Source of the DNA: Salinicola avicenniae
GTDB taxonomy: Bacteria > Pseudomonadota > Gammaproteobacteria > Pseudomonadales > Halomonadaceae
Direction: 5' to 3'
Assembly: GCF_023736115.1 (NCBI RefSeq)
Contig: NZ_JAKQZC010000001.1
Span: 310,001-374,000, forward strand
DNA: 64,000 nt
Position 1 is the first letter of the stretch. The number at the start of each line of letters is the position of its first letter. A model generated the notes under the pieces. It saw nothing but the letters and a program-made list of their open reading frames with translations, did no database searches and was not told where the DNA came from. This document shows, piece by piece, positions 35,489 through 44,012 of the stretch. The position numbers were made by a program, and so were the translations under genes.

Positions 35489-35516
35489 AAAAAGGCCGGC
35501 ACCCGAGAGTGCCGGC
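35489..35516 (-). terminator. Rho-independent terminator after the NCS1 permease
   Basis: Read on the minus strand, GCCGGCAC-TCTCGG-GTGCCGGC is an 8-bp perfect stem followed by C and five T. It lies about 90 nt beyond the permease stop. Confidence 0.85.
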
Positions 35517-35602
35517 AGAGGGAGAGCGCGCCTGACGGCGCGTCGGTCAATCGAGTGCCGCCCCGCTCTCGGTCGCGCGGGAGGCCGGGGCGGCGGAGGC
35601 TG

Positions 35603-37054
35603 TCAGGACGCCACGGCTGCCGCGGCCGTGGCACGCCGCATTGCCATCGCATAGAAGCTGGCGCCGAGCAGGCCGCCGATGAAGACCGAGAAGTGACCGA
35701 GATCGCCGAGTGGCAGGAAGTTGATCACGATGCCGATTACCGTGGCGGCGATGACCGCCTTCACTGCCGCCGGATTGATACCGTTGCGATACCAGTACGG
35801 GCCGTTCGGGTCGGTGCTGAACAGGGCGTCGACATCGATCTCGCCGCGGCGGATGCGGTAGTAGTCCATGATGATGATGCCGTAGAGCGGGCCGATAGCG
35901 GCGGCGAGCAGATCGACCGTGTAGTGGATGATTTCCGGGTTGCTGAACAGATTCCAGGGCGTCAGGAAGATCGAACCCACGGCGGCGATGAAACCGCCCG
36001 TGCGGAAGCTGATCTTGCTGGGTGCCATGTTGGAGAAGTCGAACGCCGGTGCCACGAAGTTGGCGACGATATTGATGCCGATCGTCGTGGTCACGAAGGT
36101 GGCAGCGCCGAGCACGGCGATAAAGGTGCTGTCGAGGCGCGAAACCGTCTCGATCGGATCGTCGATCATCTCGCCGAAGACCGGAATCGTCGCCGAGACC
36201 ATCATCACGGTGGTCGCGGAGAAGACCAGGAAGTTGACCGGCAGGCCCCAGAAGTTGCCGCGTTTGACGTCGCCGAAGCTGCGCGCGTAGCGGGTGAAGT
36301 CACCGAAATTAAGCGTCGGCCCGGCGAAGTAGCCGGCCACGATCGCCGCCGCGATCACCATCTGCCACAGCTGCTCGCCCGGCGAGAGCTGGATGTCGGC
36401 CAGCGTGAAGCTGATATTCGCCCAGCCCGCCTGCCACACCAGCCAAGCCGCCAGTGCAAACATCACCACATAGACGGCCGGCCCGCTCCAGTCGATGAAG
36501 CGACGGATCGAATCCATGCCGCGCCAGAACACGATCGCCTGTAGGCACCACAGCAGCATGAAGCTGATCCAGCCCAGATAGGAGAGCCCCAGAAAACTCG
36601 GGCCGGCCAGCGACTCCATGCCCGGGAAAAGGCGCAGGATGACGATGGTCAGTGCATTGGAGGCGAGATAGGTCTGGATGCCGTACCACACGACGGCGAT
36701 CAAGCCACGAATCATGGCCGGGATGTTGGCGCCAAAGACACCGAAGGAGAGACGGCAGATCACCGGGAAGGGCACCGCGGCCTTCTGGCTCGGCCGCGCC
36801 ATCAGGTTGGCGAAGATCTGCACGATGCAGATGCCGATCAGCAGCGAGATCAGCACCTGCCAGCCGGCCAGGCCGAGGGCGAACAAGCTCGCCGCTACCA
36901 CGTAGCCGCCGACGCTGTGGACGTCGGAGAGCCAGAAGGCGAGGATGTTGTACCAGTTCCAGTTCTGTTTTGTAGGCGCGAGATCGGCGTTGTGAAGCCG
37001 CTCGCTGTAGTGATGAGGCGAACGGTGGTGTGAGTCTTGCGGTGGTTGTGCCAT
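35603..37054 (-). CDS. NCS1-family nucleobase/allantoin:cation symporter
   Basis: This 483-residue inner-membrane protein has 12 predicted hydrophobic helices. NCS1 landmarks are NWNWYNILAFWLSDVHSVGGY near the N-terminus, RLSFGVFGANIPAMIRG near 105 and FTRYARSFG near 255. Family members import cytosine, uracil, hydantoin or allantoin. GGAGGG precedes the ATG. A TTTGTATACAAG operator lies 45 nt upstream, and allA is divergent, so allantoin or another purine product is the likely cargo. Confidence 0.9.
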   Translation of the reverse strand: MAQPPQDSHHRSPHHYSERLHNADLAPTKQNWNWYNILAFWLSDVHSVGGYVVAASLFALGLAGWQVLISLLIGICIVQIFANLMARPSQKAAVPFPVICRLSFGVFGANIPAMIRGLIAVVWYGIQTYLASNALTIVILRLFPGMESLAGPSFLGLSYLGWISFMLLWCLQAIVFWRGMDSIRRFIDWSGPAVYVVMFALAAWLVWQAGWANISFTLADIQLSPGEQLWQMVIAAAIVAGYFAGPTLNFGDFTRYARSFGDVKRGNFWGLPVNFLVFSATTVMMVSATIPVFGEMIDDPIETVSRLDSTFIAVLGAATFVTTTIGINIVANFVAPAFDFSNMAPSKISFRTGGFIAAVGSIFLTPWNLFSNPEIIHYTVDLLAAAIGPLYGIIIMDYYRIRRGEIDVDALFSTDPNGPYWYRNGINPAAVKAVIAATVIGIVINFLPLGDLGHFSVFIGGLLGASFYAMAMRRATAAAAVAS

Positions 37055-37098
37055 AACGAGAGCCCTCCGCGCGGGCCGGCTGTGATGGGGGTCTCTTT

Positions 37099-37110
37099 TT
37101 TGTATACAAG
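37099..37110. promoter_or_regulatory. TTTGTATACAAG operator at the NCS1 permease promoter
   Basis: This site matches 11 of 12 bases of the palindrome found perfect at uraD. It is 45 nt upstream of the permease start, within expected promoter distance. Confidence 0.75.
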
Positions 37111-37368
37111 ATGCGTGCCATAACTTATTTACGCTTTGTTGCAGGGGTCAACTTTCGCCAGAGTCGACGCTTGGCCCTCGGGAAAACGGCCGTCATTCAG
37201 CGGGTTGCCGGCATCAGGCATGGCACGCGTCGAGTGGCGGGAGACTCAGGGAGTGAGGCGATGTCTTGGCTTGAGCCTAAGGAAGCCGGGGGCCAGTTCC
37301 CGTGCGTGCACCCTTGGCGCCCATGACCAGCCTATGTTGCACTGATTTCGTGCACGATAAATCTTGTC

Positions 37369-37380
37369 TTTGTATACGAA
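37369..37380. promoter_or_regulatory. TTTGTATACGAA operator upstream of allA
   Basis: This site matches 11 of 12 bases of the ureide palindrome. It is 136 nt upstream of allA, leaving room for a promoter and leader. Confidence 0.7.
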
Positions 37381-37516
37381 AGTGGCTGGGGCCGTAGGGA
37401 TATCGGTCTCGACTAGGGTGGCGTCATTCGTGGCGGCGCAACCGCAGCGCGAGTGAAGCGCGCTATAGAGGACGACAGAGAATCAGGAAGACCATGGATC
37501 AGGAGAGAGGAGCGTC

Positions 37517-37996
37517 ATGCTGCAACTGACAGCCCGACCGCTGACGGCGGAAGCCTTTGCCCCCTTCGGTGACGTTATCGATGCCCGTACTAGCGCGTCG
37601 TTCCCCATCAACAACGGGCGTACCCAGCGCCACCACGATCTGGCAACGATCGAGGTGGCCGACGCCTCGCGGCCGCTGATCAGCCTCTTCGTCAGCCAGC
37701 CGGTGACGTTGCCGCTCGACCTCGAGCTGCTCGAGCGCCATCCGCTGGGCAGTCAGGCCTTCATGCCGCTGCACGAGGAGCGTTTCATTGTCGTGGTCGC
37801 GCCGCCGGGCGAGGAGATCGACTCACAGAAGATCTGCGCCTTCGTCACCGATGGCCGCCAGGGAGTCAACTACCGCGCCGGCACCTGGCATGCGATTCAC
37901 TCGGTCCTGGAGCGAGAGGGGGAGTTTCTCGTCGTCGACCGTGGCGGCGACGATAACCTTGATGAACGCAACATGCCGATTCGGGTAGTGGTTTAG
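37517..37996 (+). CDS. allA: Ureidoglycolate lyase
   Basis: AllA splits ureidoglycolate into glyoxylate and urea, ending the ureide route. The 159-residue cupin-like protein begins LTARPLTAEAFAPFGDVID and contains INNGRTQRHHDLA, LERHPLGSQAFMPL and GVNYRAGTWHAIHSVL, all AllA signatures. GAGAGGAG precedes the ATG. It stands apart from the other ureide genes, with the hydroxyproline operon between them, but shares their operator. Confidence 0.94.
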   Translation: MLQLTARPLTAEAFAPFGDVIDARTSASFPINNGRTQRHHDLATIEVADASRPLISLFVSQPVTLPLDLELLERHPLGSQAFMPLHEERFIVVVAPPGEEIDSQKICAFVTDGRQGVNYRAGTWHAIHSVLEREGEFLVVDRGGDDNLDERNMPIRVVV

Positions 37997-38081
37997 GCAG
38001 TAGGTGGGAGGTCAGGAACGGCGGCTTTAGAAGTGGAGTCGATAAAGCCGGATCGTTCAACGCGACGTTGTTGAAAGATCG

Positions 38082-38118
38082 TCCAGAAACGGAAGCGCCC
38101 CGCCATAGGCGGGGCGCT
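38082..38118 (-). terminator. Terminator after the sodium:solute symporter (convergent with allA)
   Basis: An 11-bp perfect stem AGCGCCCCGCC / GGCGGGGCGCT has a 3-nt loop. On the minus strand it runs into TCCGTTTC. It separates allA from the convergent symporter gene. Confidence 0.75.
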
Positions 38119-38132
38119 CGAGGCCGAGGCTA

Positions 38133-39623
38133 TCAAGCGGTTCTGCCGCTCACCGCGTCGGCCGGTTCTTCATCGAGTTCCATGCGTTCGCGTTCGTCGT
38201 CGATGATCTGGAGCGCCTGTTCCGGTGTCACCTTCGAGGCCGGCGTGACCAGGCTGACGATGACGCCCACGACCAGCGCGACCAGGACGGCCGGAATGCT
38301 CGGATTACCCCAGAAGGCGCTCCAGCTGTCGACGTTGATCACGGCGAGCGAGGTCGCCGACGCCGATACCAGCGTGGCGACCGCGCCCTGCCAGTTGTAG
38401 CGGGGCCAGAAACGTCCCAGTACGCCGCAAACGAACATGCCGGCCATCACCGTGGCGATCATGCTGGTGATGTAGCTGATGACGTTGTCGGAGGTCAGCG
38501 CGAGCAGCAGCGCCAGTCCGATCGTCACCACCAGGGCCAGGCGGGATAGCGTGACGACCTTGCGTGCCGACGGTGTGTGACCGGTGAACAGGACATAGAC
38601 GTCGCGCAGCAGGATCGAAACGCCGGCGATGGCGTCCGAGCTGGCGCTGGACATCGTCGCCGAGAGCCCTGCGACCAGCAGGAGCAAGCCGAGCCACAGT
38701 GGCAGAATCTCGGTGGCGAGGAACGGAAAGGCGAAATTGCTGTTGTCGAGGTCGGGATTCAGGGCATGTGTCGCCATGCCGATGATCGCCGGGATGATCG
38801 AGAAGAAGAGGTAGAGGATGCCGGTGATCACGAACGACTTGCGTACCGAGCGCACCGAGCTGCCGGAGTAGATGCGCTGACGGAAAGAGGGGGTCGCCAG
38901 CACGCCGACGGCGATGACGGCGATCAGCGATAGCGCCGGTATCCCGCCGATCTTGTCGATGCCGAAGAAACTGGTCGCGGCAGTATCCATGTTGGCGCCG
39001 AGTCCAGCGAACCCGCCGACTTCGAACAGCGCGATGATCGCCATCGCGATGAAGCCGACGAACAGCACCACCGCCTGCACCGTATCGGTCCAGACCACCG
39101 CCATGTAGCCGCCGATCACGCAGTAGATGCCGAAGCCCAGCGCCACGAGAATGCGCGCGGTGGTCAGGTCGATGTCTGCCATCCAGGAGAGATAGAGCCC
39201 ACCGCCCAGGATGTGTGCGCCCAGCCAGCCGATGCAGGCGATGTAGATCAGCACCGCGACGATGTTGCGCACCAGCCGGCTGGCGCCGACGTAGTAGGAG
39301 AGCTCTTCGCTCATGGTCATGAAGCGGAAGCGTCGCACCGGCGCGAACCAGGCCGCCAGCAGCAGCACGCCGATCGCGCCGCCGATACCGTATAACGCGC
39401 CACCCCAGCCGTTGGCGTAGCCGAAGCCGACGGCGCCCATGCTTGAGCCGGTGCCGACCATCGTGGCCACCGTTGTGCCGATGGTGAGAAAGATCGGCAG
39501 GCTGCGCCCGCCGAGGAGAAAGTCGTCGCCGTTGCTGCGGCTGTTACGCGAGACCCACCCACCGAACGCGATCATGATGACCACGTAGGCGATAAAAGCC
39601 CCGAGGAAGACTTGGCTGTTCAT
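38133..39623 (-). CDS. Sodium:solute symporter (SSS) family transporter
   Basis: This 496-residue protein has about 13 hydrophobic segments. SSS features are DFLLGGRSLP and GTGSSMGAVGFGYANG near the N-terminus, and GLSATMSSASSDAIAG near 325, which holds the sodium-site Ser/Thr residues. It is the last gene of the D-amino-acid operon (RpiR regulator, D-aminoacylase, RidA, symporter), so an amino acid or N-acyl amino acid is the likely substrate. Confidence 0.9.
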   Translation of the reverse strand: MNSQVFLGAFIAYVVIMIAFGGWVSRNSRSNGDDFLLGGRSLPIFLTIGTTVATMVGTGSSMGAVGFGYANGWGGALYGIGGAIGVLLLAAWFAPVRRFRFMTMSEELSYYVGASRLVRNIVAVLIYIACIGWLGAHILGGGLYLSWMADIDLTTARILVALGFGIYCVIGGYMAVVWTDTVQAVVLFVGFIAMAIIALFEVGGFAGLGANMDTAATSFFGIDKIGGIPALSLIAVIAVGVLATPSFRQRIYSGSSVRSVRKSFVITGILYLFFSIIPAIIGMATHALNPDLDNSNFAFPFLATEILPLWLGLLLLVAGLSATMSSASSDAIAGVSILLRDVYVLFTGHTPSARKVVTLSRLALVVTIGLALLLALTSDNVISYITSMIATVMAGMFVCGVLGRFWPRYNWQGAVATLVSASATSLAVINVDSWSAFWGNPSIPAVLVALVVGVIVSLVTPASKVTPEQALQIIDDERERMELDEEPADAVSGRTA

Positions 39624-39706
39624 AGTGACCTCTTATAATTGTTGTTCCGGTCGTTGCCGCGACCGGAGCAGTGTGGAATGTCATGGCCTATGGGGTTTTT
39701 CACTGC

Positions 39707-39732
39707 GGTCGCGCCCTTGCCGGGGCGCGACC
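39707..39732. repeat. Hairpin in the RidA-symporter gap
   Basis: GGTCGCGCCC and GGGCGCGACC form a 10-bp stem with a 6-nt loop in the 200-bp gap between ridA and the symporter gene, both on the minus strand. Only the plus side is followed by pyrimidines (CCTTTCTTTC). It may attenuate or process the operon mRNA. Confidence 0.5.
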
Positions 39733-39823
39733 CCTTTCTTTCTCACGCCTTTTTCCGGCGTCTGTTTCGTTTCTGCGAGTGTCAGTGAATCGGCGCTGCC
39801 TCGAAGCGCAGCAAGCTTCGAAG

Positions 39824-40216
39824 CTAGGCGCGATCAGCGCGATAGCACTTGATGTCGACCTCCACCTTGCAGTCCACCACCAGGTCCTGGACGCTGCAGA
39901 TGCGTGCCGGCGGGTGGTCACCGAAGACTTCCTTGAACACCTTGTTGAACGAGCTGAAGTAGCGCGCGTCGGTGAGCACGGCGGTCACGTGGACCACGTC
40001 CTCCACGCCGTAGCCGGCCTCTTCGGCGATAGCCAGACAGTTGGCGAAGGCCAGCCGCGACTGCTCGATGATGCTGCCTTCGACGACTTCGCCGTCGGTC
40101 ATCGGCGTCTGGCCGGAGACGAACAGCCAGCCGGCGGCTTCCGTGGCGCGGGCGAACGGCAGTTTCTGGCCGCCGGTACCGACGCCGCCTTCGACGCCAT
40201 ATCGTTTGATGCTCAT
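39824..40216 (-). CDS. RidA family (YjgF/YER057c/UK114) protein
   Basis: This 130-residue protein carries FARATEAAGWLFVSGQTPM, VEGSIIEQSRLAFANCLAIAEEAG and the late PPARICSVQDLV, where the Arg binds the 2-imino acid carboxylate. RidA proteins hydrolyse reactive enamines/imines released by amino-acid-handling PLP or flavin enzymes. It overlaps the D-aminoacylase gene by 4 nt (ATGA), so its job is probably to clear imines made during D-amino acid degradation. Confidence 0.92.
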   Translation of the reverse strand: MSIKRYGVEGGVGTGGQKLPFARATEAAGWLFVSGQTPMTDGEVVEGSIIEQSRLAFANCLAIAEEAGYGVEDVVHVTAVLTDARYFSSFNKVFKEVFGDHPPARICSVQDLVVDCKVEVDIKCYRADRA

Positions 40217-41715
40217 GCGGTATCTCCTGCGGTTGTGGATCGGGAATGAAGCGATGGGGATGAGGGGGCCGCCGACAGCGGCGATTGGCGACGCAGCAGA
40301 CGACCGCGACGTGCTTCGCTCGCCTGGCCGTGAAGATAGGCGTCAGCGCCGTTGACGATGACGCGCTCGATGCCGCTGGCAGCCGAGATCGGGTCGCTGT
40401 AGGTGGCGGTGTCCTCGAGTCGATCGAGATCGAACAGCACCAGGTCGGCGTAGGCGCCGACGCGAACGTAACCGCGGTCGACGAGCCCGAAGTTGGCGGC
40501 CGAGAGCCCGGTCATCTTGCGGACAGCGTCGGCCAGTGACAGCAGCTTCAAGTCGCGACTGTAGTGAGCCAGGACACGGGGAAAGGCACCCCACAGCCGT
40601 GGGTGCGGATGCGGGTCGTTGGGCAGGCCGTCGGAGCCGACCATCGACAGCGGGTGCGCAAGCACCTGGCGCATATCCGCTTCGCTCATGTTGTGATAGA
40701 CGGCGCCGGCCGGCTGCAGGCGGCGCGCGGCGTCCATCAGCGATAGGTTCCACTGGTCGGCGATGGCCGCGAGCGGCTGGCGCGCGACCTCAGGATGCGG
40801 GTCCGACCAGGTGATGAAGATATCGATCTCGTCGGTGACCTGCCCCAGGTCCAGCGTCGACGAGCCCGCCGTGTAGGGGTAGCAGTCGCAGTGCACGCCG
40901 TGGGTGAGCGCGGCGGCGTCCAGCTTCGCCAGAGCGCCGGGCGCGTTGCCCCAGTTGCCGGCACCGGCACACTTGAGATGCGAGATCACCAGCGGTGCTC
41001 GACCGTGCGTGGCGGTGGCGAAGGCTTCGTCCATCGCGGCCGGCAATCCGGCGAACTCGTCGCGAAGGTGCGTGGTGTAGACCCCGCCGGCCCGACCGAC
41101 CGCCGCGACCAGGGCATTCATCTCCGCCGTCGGGGCATGGAAGGCATTGCGGTAGGCGAGGCCGGAACTCAACCCGACAGCGCCTTCCGCGAGCGCCGTC
41201 GTCAGGGCTTCGCCCATGGCGGCGATCTCGGTGTCGCTGGCCGGGCGGTCGAAGCGATCCATGACCTGACTGCGCAGGCTGGTATGCCCGATCAGCGCGG
41301 CCACGTTGAGGCTGGGGCGCGCCTGTTCGATGGCCTCGGCGTAGGCGGAAAACGTCGGGTAACGGAAGTCCTCAGCGCGGCCGAGCAGGTTCATCGGATC
41401 GGGAACTTCTCCGCTCAGCGTGACGGGGCTGGCGCTGATACCGCAGTTGCCGACGATGACCGTCGTCACGCCCTGGGAGAGCTTGGGCAGCATCTGCGGG
41501 GTGCGAATGACGTTGGTGTCGTCGTGGGTGTGCACGTCGATGAATCCGGGAGTCAACGTCAGGCCCGCTGCCTCGATGATCTCATCGGCGATTTCGCCTT
41601 GCAGGTCACCGATGGCAGCGATGCGTTCGCCGTCGATGGCGACATCGGCGACGAACGCATCGCGACCGGTACCGTCGAGGATGCGGGCGCCACGAATCAA
41701 TCGTGCGTAAGCCAT
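40213..41715 (-). CDS. N-acyl-D-amino-acid deacylase (D-aminoacylase)
   Basis: This 500-residue amidohydrolase has zinc ligands His62 and His64 in GFIDVHTHDD, VGNCGISASP near 92, SSGLAYRNA near 183, HLRDE near 215 and GSDGLPNDP near 350, all typical of D-aminoacylases. It frees D-amino acids from N-acyl derivatives. It starts 2 nt after the RpiR regulator stop and overlaps ridA. The last 25 residues are Ser/Ala-rich and look non-essential. Confidence 0.92.
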   Translation of the reverse strand: MAYARLIRGARILDGTGRDAFVADVAIDGERIAAIGDLQGEIADEIIEAAGLTLTPGFIDVHTHDDTNVIRTPQMLPKLSQGVTTVIVGNCGISASPVTLSGEVPDPMNLLGRAEDFRYPTFSAYAEAIEQARPSLNVAALIGHTSLRSQVMDRFDRPASDTEIAAMGEALTTALAEGAVGLSSGLAYRNAFHAPTAEMNALVAAVGRAGGVYTTHLRDEFAGLPAAMDEAFATATHGRAPLVISHLKCAGAGNWGNAPGALAKLDAAALTHGVHCDCYPYTAGSSTLDLGQVTDEIDIFITWSDPHPEVARQPLAAIADQWNLSLMDAARRLQPAGAVYHNMSEADMRQVLAHPLSMVGSDGLPNDPHPHPRLWGAFPRVLAHYSRDLKLLSLADAVRKMTGLSAANFGLVDRGYVRVGAYADLVLFDLDRLEDTATYSDPISAASGIERVIVNGADAYLHGQASEARRGRLLRRQSPLSAAPSSPSLHSRSTTAGDTA

Positions 41716-41717
41716 GC

Positions 41718-42581
41718 TCAGTCTCCCAGCGGCTGGCGGTCGTCGCCGCCACGATGGGCATCGAGCGCGATCTTCAGGCGTCGCAACTTGTCACGCGTGC
41801 GCGTGCGGTGGCGCAGGGCCAGACCGAGAGCGAGCATGTCGATGGCGGCCATCATGGCGTAGCGGGACGACGACGGAAAATAGATGTAGTCGGTCTCTCG
41901 GGTGGCGATCGGCAGTGCCAGATCGGCGATGTTGGCCAGCGGCGAGCCGACGGCGGTAATCGCGATGACTCGGGCGCCGTATTCGCGGGCCAGCGCGGCG
42001 GCGTCGTTGATTTCCGGGGTATAGCCGCTGACGGAGAGCGCGACGACCACGTCGCTCGGCTCCAGCGTCGAGGCCACCATGCGTGGCAGGAGCGATTGGG
42101 GGTAGGCGCTGATCGCGTAGCCCAGTCTGACGAGGCGAAACTGGAGCTCCTGTGCCATCACGGTGGAGCCGCCACCGGCGCCGAAGACGAGAATCTGGCG
42201 AGCGTCGTCGAGCATCTCGACCGCGCCCTCGACATCCGCCTGTTCCATCAAGGTGCGGTTGAGCGCCAGCGTCTGGGCGGCGGTGTCGTAGACGACCTCG
42301 AGGCCATCGTCCTCGCTGGCCTCTTGAATGAACCGGCGGCCGGCCGCCAGGGCCCGGGTCAGCCGGGTCTTGAGATCGCGCACGTTGCGGCACTCCACGG
42401 CGCGGGCGAAGCGTGTCACCGTGGCTTCACTGACCGCGGCGCGCGCCGCGATCTCGCCGATGCTGGCCTCGGCAACGAAGTCGATGTCGTCGAAGATCAG
42501 GCTCGCGACCTTTTTCTCTGCGTCGCGCAGGCTCGGCAAGCGGGCGGTGATCTGGGAGAGAATGTCGGTTTCCTGATTCAC
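41718..42581 (-). CDS. MurR/RpiR-family regulator of the D-amino-acid cluster
   Basis: This 287-residue protein has an RpiR HTH (LPSLRDAEKKVASLI, EIAARAAVSEATVTRFARAVE) and a SIS domain (VFGAGGGSTVMAQELQFRLVRLG; VVALSVSGYTPEI). It starts with GTG at 42581. It heads the D-aminoacylase operon and is divergent from the D-threonine-aldolase-like gene. Two copies of a TTAGTAA palindrome lie between them. Confidence 0.88.
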   Translation of the reverse strand: MNQETDILSQITARLPSLRDAEKKVASLIFDDIDFVAEASIGEIAARAAVSEATVTRFARAVECRNVRDLKTRLTRALAAGRRFIQEASEDDGLEVVYDTAAQTLALNRTLMEQADVEGAVEMLDDARQILVFGAGGGSTVMAQELQFRLVRLGYAISAYPQSLLPRMVASTLEPSDVVVALSVSGYTPEINDAAALAREYGARVIAITAVGSPLANIADLALPIATRETDYIYFPSSSRYAMMAAIDMLALGLALRHRTRTRDKLRRLKIALDAHRGGDDRQPLGD

Positions 42582-42613
42582 GATAGGCTCGTTGTCCGTC
42601 GACGATTGCGGTC

Positions 42614-42630
42614 ATGTTAGTAACTAACAT
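42614..42630. promoter_or_regulatory. RpiR operator, perfect copy
   Basis: ATGTTAGT-A-ACTAACAT has perfect 8-bp arms around one base, 33 nt from the regulator start, in an AT-rich island within a GC-rich genome. Confidence 0.75.
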
Positions 42631-42643
42631 ATTTTTATTTTCC

Positions 42644-42660
42644 GTGTTAGTAAATAACCA
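42644..42660. promoter_or_regulatory. RpiR operator, degenerate second copy
   Basis: GTGTTAGTAAATAACCA matches 14 of 17 bases of the perfect copy. Its centre is 30 bp away (three helical turns) and it lies 55 nt before the divergent DSD1-type gene. Confidence 0.65.
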
Positions 42661-42714
42661 TAACGTCCATGACGAGCTCCATCCCTACCCATCACCTTTC
42701 TCGAGGAGAGCGAG

Positions 42715-43962
42715 ATGTCCACGACCGCGACGATGCCAGACGGTTATTCCCGACAACCCCTGGAAAAGGGAACTCCACGCGCGATGCCTGCCAATCTGCT
42801 GCGCGACGTACCGCTGCCGGCAGCGGCGCTCTTCGAGACGCCGCTTGCGCACAACATCGCCTGGATGCAGCGTTTCGCCGAGCGCCACGGCGCGAAACTG
42901 GCGCCGCACGGCAAGACGACGATGGCGCCCGCGCTGTTCCAGCAGCAGATGGCGGCGGGTGCCTGGGGAATCACGCTGGCGACGGCGGTGCAGACGGCGG
43001 CGGCGCACGCGCAGGGCATCGAGCGTGTGCTGATGGTCAATCAGCTCGTCGGCCGGCCCAATATGGCGCTGATCGCCGAGGCGATCGAGACAGGGCTCGA
43101 CTACTACTGCGTGGTCGATAACGTCGATAATGTGCGCGAACTCGGCGCCTACTTTGGCGAACGTGGCCTGGTTCTCAATGTGTTGATCGAACTGGGCGTG
43201 GCCGGCGGACGCTGCGGCTGCCGCGATGCCGCGCAGGTCGAGACACTGGTGGCGGCGATCGCCGACCAACCGGCTCTGGCGCTGGTGGGGGTCGAGGGAT
43301 ACGAAGGGTTGATCGGTGGTGGTGATGAAATCGTCGCAGTGCGGGCCTACGGCGAGCGGTTGGTCGATACCGTCAGAAAGCTGCGTGCCAGCGGGGCACT
43401 CCAGCGCGATGCGCCGATCGTCACGGCGTCCGGCTCGAAATGGTTCGATCTCATCGCCGAGGCGTTCGATAACGCGTTCTCCGCGACCGAGTCGCGCGCG
43501 CATTACACGCCGGTGCTGCGGCCGGGCTGCTACGTGGTGCACGACCACCGGCTCTATGCGGGAGCGATGGACGATATCAAGGCGCGCCGTCCTGAGCTCG
43601 AGGGCGAGCTGAAGCCGGCGCTGGAGATCTTCGCGCATATTCAGTCGTTACCGGAGCCGGGGTTGGCGATCGCGGCGCTGGGCAAGCGCGATATCGGCCA
43701 CGAGCCGGATCTCCCCATCCCGTTGCGCCTCTACCCATGCGCTAGCGAGGCGTCGGCGGCGGTCGAGCTCGACGGCTGGCGCAGCTTCCACATCATGGAT
43801 CAGCACCTGTTTATCGAGATTCCGCCGACGGCTTCGGTGGCTGTCGGCGATATCATCGCCTTCGGTACGTCGCATCCCTGCCTGACCTTCGACAAGTGGC
43901 GGACGCTGCTAGTCGTCGATGACGATCTCGAGGTGCGCCGTACCGTCGAGACCTGCTTCTGA
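42715..43962 (+). CDS. PLP enzyme of the DSD1 / D-threonine aldolase family (amino acid deaminase-like)
   Basis: This 415-residue fold-type III PLP enzyme has the cofactor Lys67 in APHGKTTMAP and the zinc-binding His and Cys of TSHPCLTFDKW near the C-terminus, where D-serine dehydratases and D-threonine aldolases coordinate metal. GAGGAGAG precedes the ATG. It is divergent from the RpiR-D-aminoacylase-RidA operon. D-amino acids released by the deacylase could be deaminated here, the resulting imine being a RidA substrate. Confidence 0.88.
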   Translation: MSTTATMPDGYSRQPLEKGTPRAMPANLLRDVPLPAAALFETPLAHNIAWMQRFAERHGAKLAPHGKTTMAPALFQQQMAAGAWGITLATAVQTAAAHAQGIERVLMVNQLVGRPNMALIAEAIETGLDYYCVVDNVDNVRELGAYFGERGLVLNVLIELGVAGGRCGCRDAAQVETLVAAIADQPALALVGVEGYEGLIGGGDEIVAVRAYGERLVDTVRKLRASGALQRDAPIVTASGSKWFDLIAEAFDNAFSATESRAHYTPVLRPGCYVVHDHRLYAGAMDDIKARRPELEGELKPALEIFAHIQSLPEPGLAIAALGKRDIGHEPDLPIPLRLYPCASEASAAVELDGWRSFHIMDQHLFIEIPPTASVAVGDIIAFGTSHPCLTFDKWRTLLVVDDDLEVRRTVETCF

Positions 43963-43991
43963 TGCGCGAGCGGCATGCCCGGTACCAAAAT

Positions 43992-44006
43992 TGGAAAGGT
44001 TTTCCA
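43992..44006. promoter_or_regulatory. Operator-like palindrome before a promoter
   Basis: TGGAAA-GGT-TTTCCA lies 7 nt before a candidate -35 (TTGACG, 44013-44018). No nearby regulator with known affinity for this sequence was seen. Confidence 0.5.
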
Positions 44007-44012
44007 TAAATA

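Larger units (their letters stand above)
37055..37516. other. 462-bp divergent control region between the NCS1 permease and allA
   Basis: No gene is supported. It holds one strong TTTGTATACAAA-type site near each gene (listed separately). A further palindromic element, TTTCGTGCACGATAAA, sits at about 37347-37362. The remaining sequence is GC-rich without clear structure. Confidence 0.6.
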
